Source: Legionella jordanis | GTDB lineage: Bacteria > Pseudomonadota > Gammaproteobacteria > Legionellales > Legionellaceae | NCBI RefSeq assembly: GCF_900637635.1 | Contig: NZ_LR134383.1 | Location: 2,920,001 to 2,984,000, forward strand | DNA: 64,000 nucleotides | Direction: 5' to 3' | Shown: one piece after another, positions 53,832-63,049 of the stretch | How the letters are laid out: every line of letters starts with the position of its first letter | Position numbering within the stretch: position 1 is the first letter of the stretch | Made by a program: the position numbers and the translations under genes | Notes under the pieces: model-generated | What the model was told of the DNA's origin: nothing | Seen by the model: only the letters and a program-made list of their open reading frames with translations | Databases searched by the model: none

Positions 53832-54304
53832 GGTACACCTCGCTGCCTAATCCAAGCTCTTGCTAACTGAAAAAGGGGCTCAAGCTCAATGTCTTTGTTC
53901 GGTTGATAGGGCAATTCCAAGAGTAGATGGCTTACTGGATTGAAGTCCAAGTGTTTGCTGCTCGAATTTAGAAAATCAATCCAGCTTTGCCCTCGCAAGC
54001 CAGCCACTTCCTCCCTGGGATAATAAACCAAGGCTACCCGGCGCAGTAATTCTGAAATTTTCATAGACGTGAGCTGACTGTTTTTATTTTGCAGATAGTG
54101 CAAACGATAATTTTCCAAAAGACTCAAAGCCTCTCGTTTGGGACGTGAATTCCTACGCCGTTTTTGCCAGCCATACAAGCCATATCCAAGAAGAATTAGG
54201 AACAAGATGATGAGAACATACCATCCTGGGGCAAGAGGCCACCAACCGACTTGCTCAGGCAAATGGATATCGTGCAATTTCTTTAATAATTGCGCTTCAG
54301 CCAT
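53819..54304 (-). CDS. DUF4381 domain protein
   Basis: 161 residues. LKKLHDIHLPEQVGWWPLAPGWYVLIILFLILLGYG is the DUF4381 pattern: a short cytoplasmic start, one membrane segment, then a basic linker (KRRRNSRPKRE) and a helical domain with WIDFLNSS. Always found in MoxR-DUF58-BatA operons. Overlaps DUF58 by eight bases and BatA by 13. Confidence 0.88.
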   Translation of the reverse strand: MAEAQLLKKLHDIHLPEQVGWWPLAPGWYVLIILFLILLGYGLYGWQKRRRNSRPKREALSLLENYRLHYLQNKNSQLTSMKISELLRRVALVYYPREEVAGLRGQSWIDFLNSSSKHLDFNPVSHLLLELPYQPNKDIELEPLFQLARAWIRQRGVPCLN

Positions 54305-55205
54305 TTGTTCCCCGTGGAAAAGTTAATCTGATTAATTTAGGAATATTGGTTTCAGCCGTAAGCTGGATATAGGGAATTTGCAAACGTTTACAAAGATTTT
54401 GCAAGTCCTCAATTCGTTGTTGACAATAATTTTGATAAGTTGTGATCACGTCGTTACGGGTTGTATCCAGAATCATTTCCTGTTTGCCATTGGTAATGGG
54501 GTACTGCTGCGGTTTTGGCGGAGTTAACTCTAGAGGATCGCAAATGTGATAAATTAAAATGTCATTATGCGCCCTTAGGCGGCTTAAATGAGGCTCCGAC
54601 TCTGCATCCAGCTGATAAAAGTCACTGGCAATTACCAGGATGCTGCCTGGCCTGGTTACCCGTCTAAGCCGCAACAAAGCATCACTAAGAACCCGGCCCT
54701 GGCCATCATTAGCCACGTTGAGAGCAGTGTAGCGACTTAGGGCCGCTAAAAAGGGCAGTACCGCCAAATTACGACTGTGGGGTGTAAATTCATCATGCGA
54801 TTTGGACGAGTATAATAGACCGCCGACTCGATCTCCGTTTTTAATCACTGTCCAGGCTATCATCGCCGCAAGACGGGCTGCTATGACCGATTTAAAAGCT
54901 TTGCGAGTGCCAAAAAACATGGAAGGATTAAAATCGCATAGAATGACTACCGGCCGCTCACGCTCTTCCTCATACAATTTCACATGCGGCCTTCCGGTGC
55001 GGGCTGTGACCCGCCACTCCATATGCCGTATTTCATCACCCGCCTGATAATTTCGCACCTCGGCGAAATCCATCCCGCGCCCGCGCAATTTGGAATTATG
55101 ATTGCCAAAGTGATTCACTCTGGACTCAGGCCTATAATTCGCTTTTTGCGCATAGCGCTTGAAAGCGATTAATTCCTCAACAGTAGCCACTAACCCTTCG
55201 GTCAT
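54297..55205 (-). CDS. DUF58 domain protein (MoxR operon)
   Basis: 302 residues. The family core MDFAEVRNYQAGDEIRHMEWRVTARTGRPHVKLYEEER is complete, as is the later VWA-like SILVIASDFYQ. No membrane segment. SD GGGGTAAGG before ATG. Second gene of the operon, ten bases after moxR; a regulatory/structural partner of the MoxR ATPase. Confidence 0.93.
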   Translation of the reverse strand: MTEGLVATVEELIAFKRYAQKANYRPESRVNHFGNHNSKLRGRGMDFAEVRNYQAGDEIRHMEWRVTARTGRPHVKLYEEERERPVVILCDFNPSMFFGTRKAFKSVIAARLAAMIAWTVIKNGDRVGGLLYSSKSHDEFTPHSRNLAVLPFLAALSRYTALNVANDGQGRVLSDALLRLRRVTRPGSILVIASDFYQLDAESEPHLSRLRAHNDILIYHICDPLELTPPKPQQYPITNGKQEMILDTTRNDVITTYQNYCQQRIEDLQNLCKRLQIPYIQLTAETNIPKLIRLTFPRGTNG

Positions 55206-55215
55206 ACCTTACCCC

Positions 55216-56217
55216 TTAAGGGACAGCAATCAAACGCAATAATGAATCAATAAAATCATCGCTGCTTACTCCTTCAGCCTCAGCCTCAAAACTCAACAAA
55301 ATACGATGTCGAAGGACATCATGAGCAATCACGTGGATATCTTCAGGAGTAACATAATCCCGTCCTGCTAACCAGGCGTGAGCTTTAGCGCAACGATCAA
55401 GAGCAATGGTTGCTCGTGGGCTTGCGCCGAATCTTAACCAACGCTCCAATTCCTCGCTGTAAACCCCAGGATTTCGGGTTGCGACTACAAGCTGCACAAG
55501 ATAATTATCCAAAGCTTCGCTGCTATGAACCTGCAACACCTGGCGTCTTGCTTCAAATAGTGATGCTTGAGACAAAGGAGAAATGTCTGGTAAGCCATTG
55601 TTTAAATTCAAATTCCCTCTAGCTTCTGTGCGGGCCAGGGAAAGAATGTTGTGTTCAACCCCCGCCTCAGGATAATTAATTTTTACATACATGAGAAAGC
55701 GATCGAGTTGCGCTTCTGGCAGCGGATAAGTTCCCTCTTGTTCGATGGGATTTTGTGTGGCCATGACTAGAAACAATTCGGGCAGAGGATAAGTGGTGCC
55801 GCCAATCGTAACCTGACGTTCCGCCATGGCTTCCAGTAATGCCGATTGAACTTTGGCTGGTGCCCTATTGATTTCATCCGCCAAAATAAGATGGTGAAAA
55901 ATTGGGCCTGGCTGAAAAACGAAGGTACCATTTTCGGGTCGGTACACATCCGTTCCAGTTAAATCGCCCGGTAATAAATCAGGAGTAAATTGAATTCGAT
56001 GAAAATCTCCCTCCACCACCGAAGACAATTCCTTCACTGCTCGTGTTTTCGCTAAACCAGGAGCACCTTCAACCAGTAAATGACCGTCGGCGAGCAGCGC
56101 AATTAATAGTCTTGATACTAAATCTTGCTGCCCCAAAATTCTGCTATTCAGATAAGCGCTTATTTGAGCAATGCGCTCTTGGACTTTTTCTTTAGCAATA
56201 ATCTCCAATTGCTCCAT
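55216..56217 (-). CDS. moxR: MoxR-type AAA+ ATPase
   Basis: 333 residues. Walker A EGAPGLAKT near 55, Walker B LILADEINRAP near 115, sensor MATQNPIEQEGTYPLPEAQLDRF and the late GASPRATIALDRCAKAHAWL block (C-terminal lid). A chaperone-like ATPase that is thought to assemble or activate the Bat/VWA complex. First gene of the operon; the promoter should lie upstream between 56218 and 56315. Confidence 0.95.
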   Translation of the reverse strand: MEQLEIIAKEKVQERIAQISAYLNSRILGQQDLVSRLLIALLADGHLLVEGAPGLAKTRAVKELSSVVEGDFHRIQFTPDLLPGDLTGTDVYRPENGTFVFQPGPIFHHLILADEINRAPAKVQSALLEAMAERQVTIGGTTYPLPELFLVMATQNPIEQEGTYPLPEAQLDRFLMYVKINYPEAGVEHNILSLARTEARGNLNLNNGLPDISPLSQASLFEARRQVLQVHSSEALDNYLVQLVVATRNPGVYSEELERWLRFGASPRATIALDRCAKAHAWLAGRDYVTPEDIHVIAHDVLRHRILLSFEAEAEGVSSDDFIDSLLRLIAVP

Positions 56218-56315
56218 TGTGATACCTATGCAAAAATTATGATCCTAACGTGAAACCTCGTCAGTGCCAAGTTAAAGCCACAACTAAATATTGGGTCTTT
56301 TTAAGCGAATTCAAT

Positions 56316-56774
56316 TCATGCAGCAGGCAAGCGATGCTCTGGGGATTTCAGCTGATTTTCAAGGAAGAAGCTGTTGGAGCTTTCACCGGTTAAATAAGTT
56401 AACGATTGACGGATACGTTCCTGGCTTACCACTTTAGTCCAGCAAGTGTAATCATTTAACGGTTTATTGTATTTTCTAAATACGTCTTCAAAAGCATGAC
56501 GCATCGATTCAGAATCAGACCAGACAACAATAGCAATTGACGGATGTTGTTGCCAAATCATTTCGACTAGCGCAGGACCATTGCAATAAATGCCGTCGCT
56601 CGCTCCCAAATCGCCATCCATTATAACAAAAGAAGCATCATTTTCCTCTAAGTAACTCAGAGCTTGTATGCTATTTTCCACCACAATCGGTTGTATTTGC
56701 TTATTGCTAATCGTTAACAATCTGGTTAAGCAAAAAGCATTAAATGCATTATCCTCAACAATTAATACACGCAT
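56316..56774 (-). CDS. Stand-alone response-regulator receiver protein
   Basis: 152 residues: MRVLIVEDNAFNAFCLTRLL is a receiver-domain start (acidic pair Glu7-Asp8), Asp53 in IMDGDLG is the likely phospho-acceptor, and a late Lys lies in CWTKVV. No output domain follows, only a short His/Pro-rich tail, so it may act like CheY or as a phosphate sink. SD GGGAG before ATG. No histidine kinase adjacent. Phospho-pocket DGDLG differs slightly from the usual. Confidence 0.82.
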   Translation of the reverse strand: MRVLIVEDNAFNAFCLTRLLTISNKQIQPIVVENSIQALSYLEENDASFVIMDGDLGASDGIYCNGPALVEMIWQQHPSIAIVVWSDSESMRHAFEDVFRKYNKPLNDYTCWTKVVSQERIRQSLTYLTGESSNSFFLENQLKSPEHRLPAA

Positions 56775-56828
56775 GGAAACTCCCTTCTTCTGTCAAAGGG
56801 AGTATAACGAGGAAACCTTAAGAAAAGC

Positions 56829-57488
56829 TTAAGAATTCACATGAATTGTTTTAATTTCTTCGGGAGTGGCCACCAGTATGGTATTGGCCAGGCGCCTGAT
56901 AAATAAGCCATTTTCGACCACGCCCGGGATAAGTTTTATGGCTTCTTCTAATTGTTTGGCGCGACTGATCTCAAGATTATAAACATCCAGGATGATATTG
57001 CCATTATCGCTAGTGAAGCCTTCACGATACTCAGGATCTCCACCCAATTTAACCAATTCGCGGGCAACAAAACTGCGGGCAAGAGGCAGCACTTCCACCG
57101 CAACTGGGAAAGAACCGAGGCGGTGAACAAGTTTTGACTCATCCACAATGCATACAAAATGACGAGCCACACTGGCGATAATCTTTTCACGAGTGAGTGC
57201 ACCGCCACCTCCTTTTATCATATGACCTTGATCGGTAACTTCATCGGCCCCGTCAATGTAGACAGGAACGTCGTCAGCGGCATTTAAATCAATCACCGGA
57301 ATACCGAGTGATTTTAACCGTGCCTCCGTTGCTTTTGAGCTGGCCACGCAGGCATCAATGCGATTTTTAATGGTAGCAAGCTGGTCAATGAAGCAATTTA
57401 CTGTTGAACCTGTACCGATACCTACAATCATTCCATCATCAATAAAACTCAAGGCTGCCTTGGCAACGGCTTCTTTTAATCTCGTCAT
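56829..57488 (-). CDS. rpiA: Ribose-5-phosphate isomerase A
   Basis: 219 residues; interconverts ribose 5-phosphate and ribulose 5-phosphate in the pentose phosphate path. [40 protein letters not shown] (active-site Asp/Glu/Lys) and [11 protein letters not shown] are all present. SD AGGAA before ATG. Stands alone. Confidence 0.97.
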   Translation of the reverse strand: MTRLKEAVAKAALSFIDDGMIVGIGTGSTVNCFIDQLATIKNRIDACVASSKATEARLKSLGIPVIDLNAADDVPVYIDGADEVTDQGHMIKGGGGALTREKIIASVARHFVCIVDESKLVHRLGSFPVAVEVLPLARSFVARELVKLGGDPEYREGFTSDNGNIILDVYNLEISRAKQLEEAIKLIPGVVENGLFIRRLANTILVATPEEIKTIHVNS

Positions 57489-57653
57489 GTTATTTCCTGG
57501 TAATTTGGCTACGACCCGAGGGAATGGGCCCTAGGTGACCAATGTTCTCACTTCTTGGGACATTAGAACAGCATAGCTGTCAAAGCCCATGCATTAGTTT
57601 AATTTTTTAAAGCATAAACCAGACTAAATATCGGCGAAACATAGATGTATGAC

Positions 57654-58547
57654 TCATCTATAAATTTTTTGCGCCACTAACAAACCAAATAAGCCTTGAA
57701 TGGGTTTGCCCAATTCATCCTTTTTATGGAGTTGACCAACGCTTTCTTTATACTCAAGAATTGACCAGCCCTGGTCTTGGTAGTAGTGATAAAGCGCTTC
57801 TTTTTCGGGAAGAAAGGTGAAGGAAGGAGGTAAGGAAAAAGTTTCTGAGCGGATGGGGAAAACCAAAACATGAAAACCTTGCTCTGCAGTGGCCTTTTGC
57901 AACTCGAGCAATAATGATGGAATACGTTCAGGTTGTAGAAATTGTATGCTGACGGTAGAAAAAACCAGATTAAATGCCTCGTCAGGCAAATTTAAAGGCT
58001 CATTTAAATCGACCCGTTTGGTCTGCACTTCCGCAAAATTCTCATGGTTGGCAATTTGCTGAATCGTGTTCAAAGCCGACTCATTAGCATCCAACCCTGT
58101 TAGCGAGTGCCCTAACAAAGCAAAGTACAACAAATTTCTACCAGAACCGCAGCCTACATCCAGAATATTTAACTTCTTCAATTCACTCAAATAGGTTTGC
58201 CAAACGTAGAACAGGTCTTTATGCACCTCACCCAATCCATATTTTTTGCTAAAAAAACGCTGAGGTTTGCAGGAAAAGGAGAGGGTAAATTCAAATTCAG
58301 CCGATAGTGGCATGATTTTATGCCAACAAGCAGGAGGAATGGTTAATGAATGCTTTGCACTCAAGCGGTGGCGCCACAATTCTTCCTCATTGCCGTTTAA
58401 GAAGACCAATTCTATGTCACCTTTAAGTATCTTAAGAGTACCCCAGGTACCTTCTTTAGTACTGTGCTTTTTAAGAAAAAAATTGAGCTTGCTATGATGA
58501 TTAAATCGATTTTCTTGATAACAAATCAAATCAGTCTCTTTAAGCAT
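57654..58547 (-). CDS. TehB-like methyltransferase with N-terminal DUF1971 domain
   Basis: About 297 residues from ATG 58547. N-terminal about 85 residues form a DUF1971-type beta domain (GTWGTLKILKGDIELVF; TIPPACWHKIMPLS); then a class I methyltransferase with ILDVGCGSGRNLLYFALLG near 120 and GLDANESAL. This fusion is the long TehB seen in Haemophilus, linked to tellurite and oxidative stress resistance. SAM-dependent, substrate not proven. Confidence 0.87.
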   Translation of the reverse strand: MLKETDLICYQENRFNHHSKLNFFLKKHSTKEGTWGTLKILKGDIELVFLNGNEEELWRHRLSAKHSLTIPPACWHKIMPLSAEFEFTLSFSCKPQRFFSKKYGLGEVHKDLFYVWQTYLSELKKLNILDVGCGSGRNLLYFALLGHSLTGLDANESALNTIQQIANHENFAEVQTKRVDLNEPLNLPDEAFNLVFSTVSIQFLQPERIPSLLLELQKATAEQGFHVLVFPIRSETFSLPPSFTFLPEKEALYHYYQDQGWSILEYKESVGQLHKKDELGKPIQGLFGLLVAQKIYR

Positions 58548-58607
58548 AACAAAGCCCTGGCAAAAATTAGCCAATCTCAAACTGAGACTGGCTTCCTTCG
58601 ATTGGTT

Positions 58608-58976
58608 CTATTGTCCGACTGTTGGAGCCAAACTTGGAACAGATGGGGCTTCAGTAGGAACAGCAGCGCCTGTTTTCTTTACAGGTTGTGCAGGTGTTGG
58701 GTTTGAGGTGGTGCTAGCAGAAGCAGACGTCGTGCTTGAATGACTTTGTGCCGATGAAGTAGCAGCATTTGCTTTAGGTGCCATAGTTCTCGCATGACCT
58801 GGCGTGCCGCTCTGATAAATTGTTGTGCTGTGATGAGTATCACCATAACTGTAGTTTGAGCTGGTTCGATTGCTGCCAGAGTCTGTAAAGAGACCCTCAA
58901 TTCCCTGACAGCCGGAAAGTAGCGCAACACTGAATGATGATCCCAAAGCCAAAGCAATAGCTATATTCTTCTTCAT
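58608..58976 (-). CDS. Small Ser/Thr-rich lipoprotein
   Basis: 122 residues. MKKNIAIALALGSSFSVALLSGCQG gives a lipoprotein signal with lipobox LLSGC, lipidated Cys23. The rest is Ser/Thr/Ala/Pro-rich low complexity ending APTVGQ; no domain recognised. SD AGGGATGGG before ATG. Probably outer-membrane anchored; function unknown. Confidence 0.75.
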   Translation of the reverse strand: MKKNIAIALALGSSFSVALLSGCQGIEGLFTDSGSNRTSSNYSYGDTHHSTTIYQSGTPGHARTMAPKANAATSSAQSHSSTTSASASTTSNPTPAQPVKKTGAAVPTEAPSVPSLAPTVGQ

Positions 58977-59176
58977 AAACCCATCCCTGAAATATTAAAT
59001 TAAACACTAACTTAGATTCTAACTGGACTGGTATTGTTTGTAAAATGAGTTCTGCCACTGAGGAATATTTCCCTAGTGGCATGCCCCTTAGTGTGATCAG
59101 AAATACTGAGAGAGTCATTAACGCCACACCCGATTTTGCGTATACTGTTTGGTATTGTAATCAATAAGGATCCTTA

Positions 59177-60127
59177 ATGATTTATTCAAATATTCTGGAA
59201 ACCATTGGCCATACGCCAGTGGTTAAAATTAACCGTATTGCTAAGGAACTGGCTTGTGAGCTTTATGTAAAATGTGAATTTCTCAATCCAGGTGGTTCAG
59301 TAAAAGATCGCATCGGTTATGAAATGGTAAAAAACGCCGAACGCGATGGACGAATCAAACCCGGCGATACATTGATTGAACCTACCTCAGGCAATACCGG
59401 GATTGGCATTGCCCTAGCCGGAGCAGTATTGGGTTACAAGGTTGTGATTACCATGCCCAATAAAATGAGTCATGAAAAGCAAGCGGTCCTTGAGCGTTTG
59501 GGCGCCACCATTTATCGTACCCGCACCGAGGCCGCCTGGAATGACCCGGACAGTCATATTTCCCTGGCAAAGGATTTACAGCGCGAAATACCCAACTCTC
59601 ATATCCTCGATCAATATGCTAATCCCGATAATCCGAACGCACATTACCGTGGTACGGCACAAGAAATTATTGATGAATTTGCTAAAGATTTAGACATGGT
59701 AGTAGCAGGCGTCGGTACGGGAGGCACCATTACAGGAATAGCAAAACGGCTAAAGGAATACAATCCCTCCATCCGCATTATAGGAGTTGACCCCATTGGC
59801 TCCATTCTAGGTGGCGGAGACGAAGTGAAGCCCTATCACGTTGAAGGCATTGGTTATGACTTTTTTCCAGACGTATTGGACAATAATCTTATCGATCAGT
59901 ACATTAAAACCAATGATAAAGATTCATTTCATATGGCGAGACGGCTTATTCGGGAGGAAGGATTATTGGTTGGCGGATCTTCAGGGGCTGCGATGTGCGG
60001 AGCAATGCAAGCGGCTAAATCGTTGTCAGCCGGGCAAAAATGTTTAGTTATTTTGCCAGACTCCATCCGCAATTACATGTCCAAATACGCCAGCGATGAG
60101 TGGATGCAGGAACAAGGCTTCTTGTAA
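59177..60127 (+). CDS. Cystathionine beta-synthase-type PLP enzyme (catalytic core only)
   Basis: 316 residues, fold type II PLP enzyme. Lys43 in GGSVKDR binds [11 protein letters not shown] and GTGGTITGI phosphate loops follow. Many blocks match human CBS rather than bacterial Cys[34 protein letters not shown] and a GFL end. The heme domain and the CBS-pair regulatory domain of the human enzyme are absent. It could make cystathionine from serine and homocysteine or act as a cysteine synthase. SD AAGGA. No cystathionine lyase is next to it. Confidence 0.88.
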   Translation: MIYSNILETIGHTPVVKINRIAKELACELYVKCEFLNPGGSVKDRIGYEMVKNAERDGRIKPGDTLIEPTSGNTGIGIALAGAVLGYKVVITMPNKMSHEKQAVLERLGATIYRTRTEAAWNDPDSHISLAKDLQREIPNSHILDQYANPDNPNAHYRGTAQEIIDEFAKDLDMVVAGVGTGGTITGIAKRLKEYNPSIRIIGVDPIGSILGGGDEVKPYHVEGIGYDFFPDVLDNNLIDQYIKTNDKDSFHMARRLIREEGLLVGGSSGAAMCGAMQAAKSLSAGQKCLVILPDSIRNYMSKYASDEWMQEQGFL

Positions 60128-60143
60128 TCTTAGATACATCGTT

Positions 60144-60168
60144 CAAAGTAGGTCTTTGACCTACTTTG
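60144..60168. terminator. Bidirectional hairpin between convergent genes
   Basis: Perfect 10-bp stem CAAAGTAGGT / ACCTACTTTG with loop CTTTG, ending one base before the convergent OTU gene stop. Confidence 0.72.
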
Positions 60169-61266
60169 TTAAAAGCCAGGGCTTAGGTGTTGAGCTCTGT
60201 TTTGTACTTGCTCAATTTTATCAAATACCACCGCAGGCTGTAGCTGACCAATGCTGATTGCACGAGCAATAGCATGAACAAGTTGCGTAGTCACTTCTTT
60301 TTCCTGATTGCCCGTGGGCATGCGAATGATTTCCCCTTGATGGGCTTTCTGTTTTAAAGAACGGAAGAAATCCTCAGTCCCGTGTTCAACTCCCACATAA
60401 CCTCTAAAATAATCGCTCTGAGTTAAACCACTAATGTAGATATCCAGGAGCTGCTTTTTGTCAATTTCACCAGCATCTACGGCAGCCATTAATCGTCTTT
60501 TGGTACTTTCAAATTCAGTTAAAATACGGCGCTCATCCTCAGCAATGCGTTGAAGTATTTCATCCATGGACGGATCATTTTCTTCGACATGACGACGTTC
60601 TGCCGGATAACTTGCCCGAATGTGTTGAAACCGCGCCGGCTCCTGTACTCGAGGGATGTAGTGTTTATTTTGCAATTGGATAACCAGGGGTTTTGCTTGG
60701 CTGCCTGTTGCCTGATACGGCAAACTAAGGGGCAGCTCCCTCTCTTTGGCTACCACTTGCACGGTAATAGGATTTTTAATTGCCTCTGCAGCTGCTGCAA
60801 TAAACGTTTCATCAATCCAGGTTGTAGAGAGTCTCATAGCCGCGGGAGAAACAGGCATTCCTTCATCGTCTATGAAAGCCCCTCGATAACGTTCTGGATG
60901 GGCATTCATTTCGGCAACGGCCACTTGTCTAATGGTATCGGCCAGTTTATCGACTAATTCACCCATGGAAAAATGGCGAATAATAAAACGTAAGCTATCC
61001 ATCGGCGTGGCTAAACGGATGGTTGCTTTATGCTGCGGATAATACATGAAATGTCTTTGCAACAGCGCTTGCAGTTCTGGGCTGTTCTTGTTTTCAGCCA
61101 AGGCTTTGCTAATAAATGCTGCGGCTATTGCCCTAGGTCCACAATCCCCATTCCCACCCACATCAACAAAAGCAGCTTCTGCCTCTTTTTTGGGGCTGCT
61201 GGGAAATTCCCGTGGTACCCTGAAAAAACCAGTAGTTGCAGTAGGTATGGTATCTCCAATCTTCAT
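60169..61266 (-). CDS. OTU-like cysteine protease, candidate deubiquitinase effector
   Basis: 365 residues, no signal peptide. The N-terminus has VGGNGDCGPRAIAAAF: catalytic Cys42 with preceding Asp41 and downstream Gly, matching the OTU DGxC pattern (here NGDC). The candidate His202 lies in QLQNKHYIPRV, a normal OTU distance (about 160 residues) and context (HY-P). Legionella uses OTU proteins (Lot family) to cleave host ubiquitin. A long C-terminal helical half (about 215-365, with many Arg/Glu) may bind substrate or carry the secretion signal. SD GGAAG. A PmrA-like element lies about 25 bases upstream. Confidence 0.75.
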   Translation of the reverse strand: MKIGDTIPTATTGFFRVPREFPSSPKKEAEAAFVDVGGNGDCGPRAIAAAFISKALAENKNSPELQALLQRHFMYYPQHKATIRLATPMDSLRFIIRHFSMGELVDKLADTIRQVAVAEMNAHPERYRGAFIDDEGMPVSPAAMRLSTTWIDETFIAAAAEAIKNPITVQVVAKERELPLSLPYQATGSQAKPLVIQLQNKHYIPRVQEPARFQHIRASYPAERRHVEENDPSMDEILQRIAEDERRILTEFESTKRRLMAAVDAGEIDKKQLLDIYISGLTQSDYFRGYVGVEHGTEDFFRSLKQKAHQGEIIRMPTGNQEKEVTTQLVHAIARAISIGQLQPAVVFDKIEQVQNRAQHLSPGF

Positions 61267-61289
61267 TCATACTTCCATTTTAATCAACT

Positions 61290-61310
61290 TAGATTAAGGA
61301 AATATTAAAC
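61290..61310 (-). promoter_or_regulatory. PmrA-box-like tandem element upstream of the OTU gene
   Basis: On the minus strand: TTTAATATT, two bases (TC), CTTAATCTA. The Legionella PmrA consensus is cTTAATATT-N2-cTTAATATT; the match is 15 of 18 positions by eye. It ends about 24 bases before the ATG, closer than usual, so a normal -10 and leader barely fit; regulation is plausible but not secure. Confidence 0.45.
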
Positions 61311-61420
61311 TTTATCTTGCACGCTATGAAGAACTTATGTTCAGAACAGCCGAAAGTGAAGCTTAATCAATTGGAATGTAGCCTTGCCTATCATAATGGA
61401 AACAGTTAAATAAAAAATTT

Positions 61421-62230
61421 TTAAAAACAAGAAGCTCGCATGAAAGTCATCACCTTGGATGCAAAATCAAAATCCCATAAATCATTATGCCCCTTGGCTG
61501 GTAAGGACGAAAATTGCTTGGGTTGATGGGCATGCTGGAATAGCAAAAGGGCCCCTGCGTAGGGGGTAATGCTGTCTTGTTCACCATGTAAAATTAGAAG
61601 CGGCGCTCTGCTCAAATTTATACGGCTTAAGGAATCAAACTTATCCCAAGGGGGAATAAGTGCCCAAGGGTAATGGTAGCGAGCAAGAGCACTCATGGAA
61701 GTAAAGGGTGATTGAAGAACCATGGCGCAGACGGGATACTTAGCCGCTAAATAAGTTGCCACAGCTGTGCCCAATGATTCGCCATAAACCACAATGTGCT
61801 GGCTTGAAACCCCATGTTTTTCCAGATAGCTCATCGCAGCCATCCCGTCTTGATATAATCCTTGCTCGCTCGGTCGTCCAGGATTCCCACCATAGCCTCT
61901 ATACTCCAGCAACAACACCCCGAAACCTGCCGAGAGAAATTGACGCACAAGTGGCATGCGATAGCCGATATGTCCTGCATTGCCGTGTAAATACAGCAGC
62001 GTGGGATTCGGCGGGATCGCTTTTTTGTACCAAGAGTGAAGAATGAGGCCATCACTGGTCTCTATATTCACCACCTGCATGTCTTGCGCATGGAATGCAC
62101 TGGGATTTGGCACTTCTTTTGCTGGCAAATACATCAAGTGGCGCTGAAACATATAAAAAAGGCATGTTAACGCCACAAGAATAAGACAACTTGTCAGTAA
62201 TATTTGCTTTATCATGTTTTGAAAACTCAT
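61421..62230 (-). CDS. Membrane-anchored alpha/beta hydrolase (BEM46/FrsA-like)
   Basis: About 269 residues. N-terminal membrane anchor (ILLTSCLILVALTCLFYMF), then LLYLHGNAGHIGYRMP, nucleophile VYGESLGTAVA, acid in LHGEQDSITPY and His in AKGHNDLWDF. Same plan as ABHD13/BEM46 proteins, membrane-associated serine hydrolases of unknown substrate. The ATG at 62230 is chosen over a TTG at 62239. Divergent from the coiled-coil gene. Confidence 0.87.
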   Translation of the reverse strand: MSFQNMIKQILLTSCLILVALTCLFYMFQRHLMYLPAKEVPNPSAFHAQDMQVVNIETSDGLILHSWYKKAIPPNPTLLYLHGNAGHIGYRMPLVRQFLSAGFGVLLLEYRGYGGNPGRPSEQGLYQDGMAAMSYLEKHGVSSQHIVVYGESLGTAVATYLAAKYPVCAMVLQSPFTSMSALARYHYPWALIPPWDKFDSLSRINLSRAPLLILHGEQDSITPYAGALLLFQHAHQPKQFSSLPAKGHNDLWDFDFASKVMTFMRASCF

Positions 62231-62313
62231 GGGATACAACAGTATTTTTATTTGAGATTACTGGTGAATGCAAATATTCATATGAGTTTCACAAACATTT
62301 CCGAGGAGATGGG

Positions 62314-63048
62314 ATGCAACATCTGCAAGATCAGGACATTAGCAAATTGAAAGAATTGCTAAGGCATACAGGGGAATTTATTGCTTATTTTGAATTGGCC
62401 GAAACCAAGATGCTTGAGTGGCGACATGACATTGAACAGCAGGCTCAAATCCAGCAAACAAAAGCCCAACAGCAATTACAATCCTTGCATAATGAACTGG
62501 ACGCATTACAAGAAGTACTCACACAGGCAGGGCTGGCCCGTTTTCGTTTGGCTGCTGAAAAATTATTGCAGCAAGGTGAAGAGCGTGCCGAAAACTTAGA
62601 GAAACTAAGCCAGAATTTTCTGGAACAGTTCGACTACCATCAACAAGAGTTCAACAGACTTCTGGAAAAAGGGTTGGCTCAAATTGAACAGTACGCGATT
62701 CGCGCCATTGAGCGCATGGACGAACATTTTTCACAGTATGATGTGCAGCAATTTCGTCGAATTACCAGTGAAAGTTGTGAACAAATTGAGCGAGTAGCCA
62801 ATAATGCCGTACGGAAAAGCCAGGGGCTTCTTGGAAATTTTCAATGGCGTGCTGCAACTTTAGCCATTATTACGACCTTAATTACGGCTTTTGCTATTGG
62901 TTTTTACGTCAGTAATGAACTTCCATGGGAAATACATGAACACGTAAAAAATGAACGCGAGGCAGGTAAAGTATTAATCAAGGCTTGGCCTATCCTTACT
63001 CAGGAAGAAAAAGATAAAATTTTAAATAACCAAAAACCCAGAGTTTAA
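62314..63048 (+). CDS. Coiled-coil protein with one membrane segment
   Basis: 244 residues from ATG 62314 (SD GAGGAG). Residues about 30-180 are Gln/Glu/Leu-rich and form a long coiled coil; a membrane segment follows (LAIITTLITAFAIGFYVS), then a charged tail ending KDKILNNQKPRV. No family recognised; the layout resembles membrane-anchored mobilisation or scaffold proteins but that is weak. The next gene starts two bases later, so translation is coupled. Confidence 0.72.
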   Translation: MQHLQDQDISKLKELLRHTGEFIAYFELAETKMLEWRHDIEQQAQIQQTKAQQQLQSLHNELDALQEVLTQAGLARFRLAAEKLLQQGEERAENLEKLSQNFLEQFDYHQQEFNRLLEKGLAQIEQYAIRAIERMDEHFSQYDVQQFRRITSESCEQIERVANNAVRKSQGLLGNFQWRAATLAIITTLITAFAIGFYVSNELPWEIHEHVKNEREAGKVLIKAWPILTQEEKDKILNNQKPRV

Positions 63049-63049
63049 T

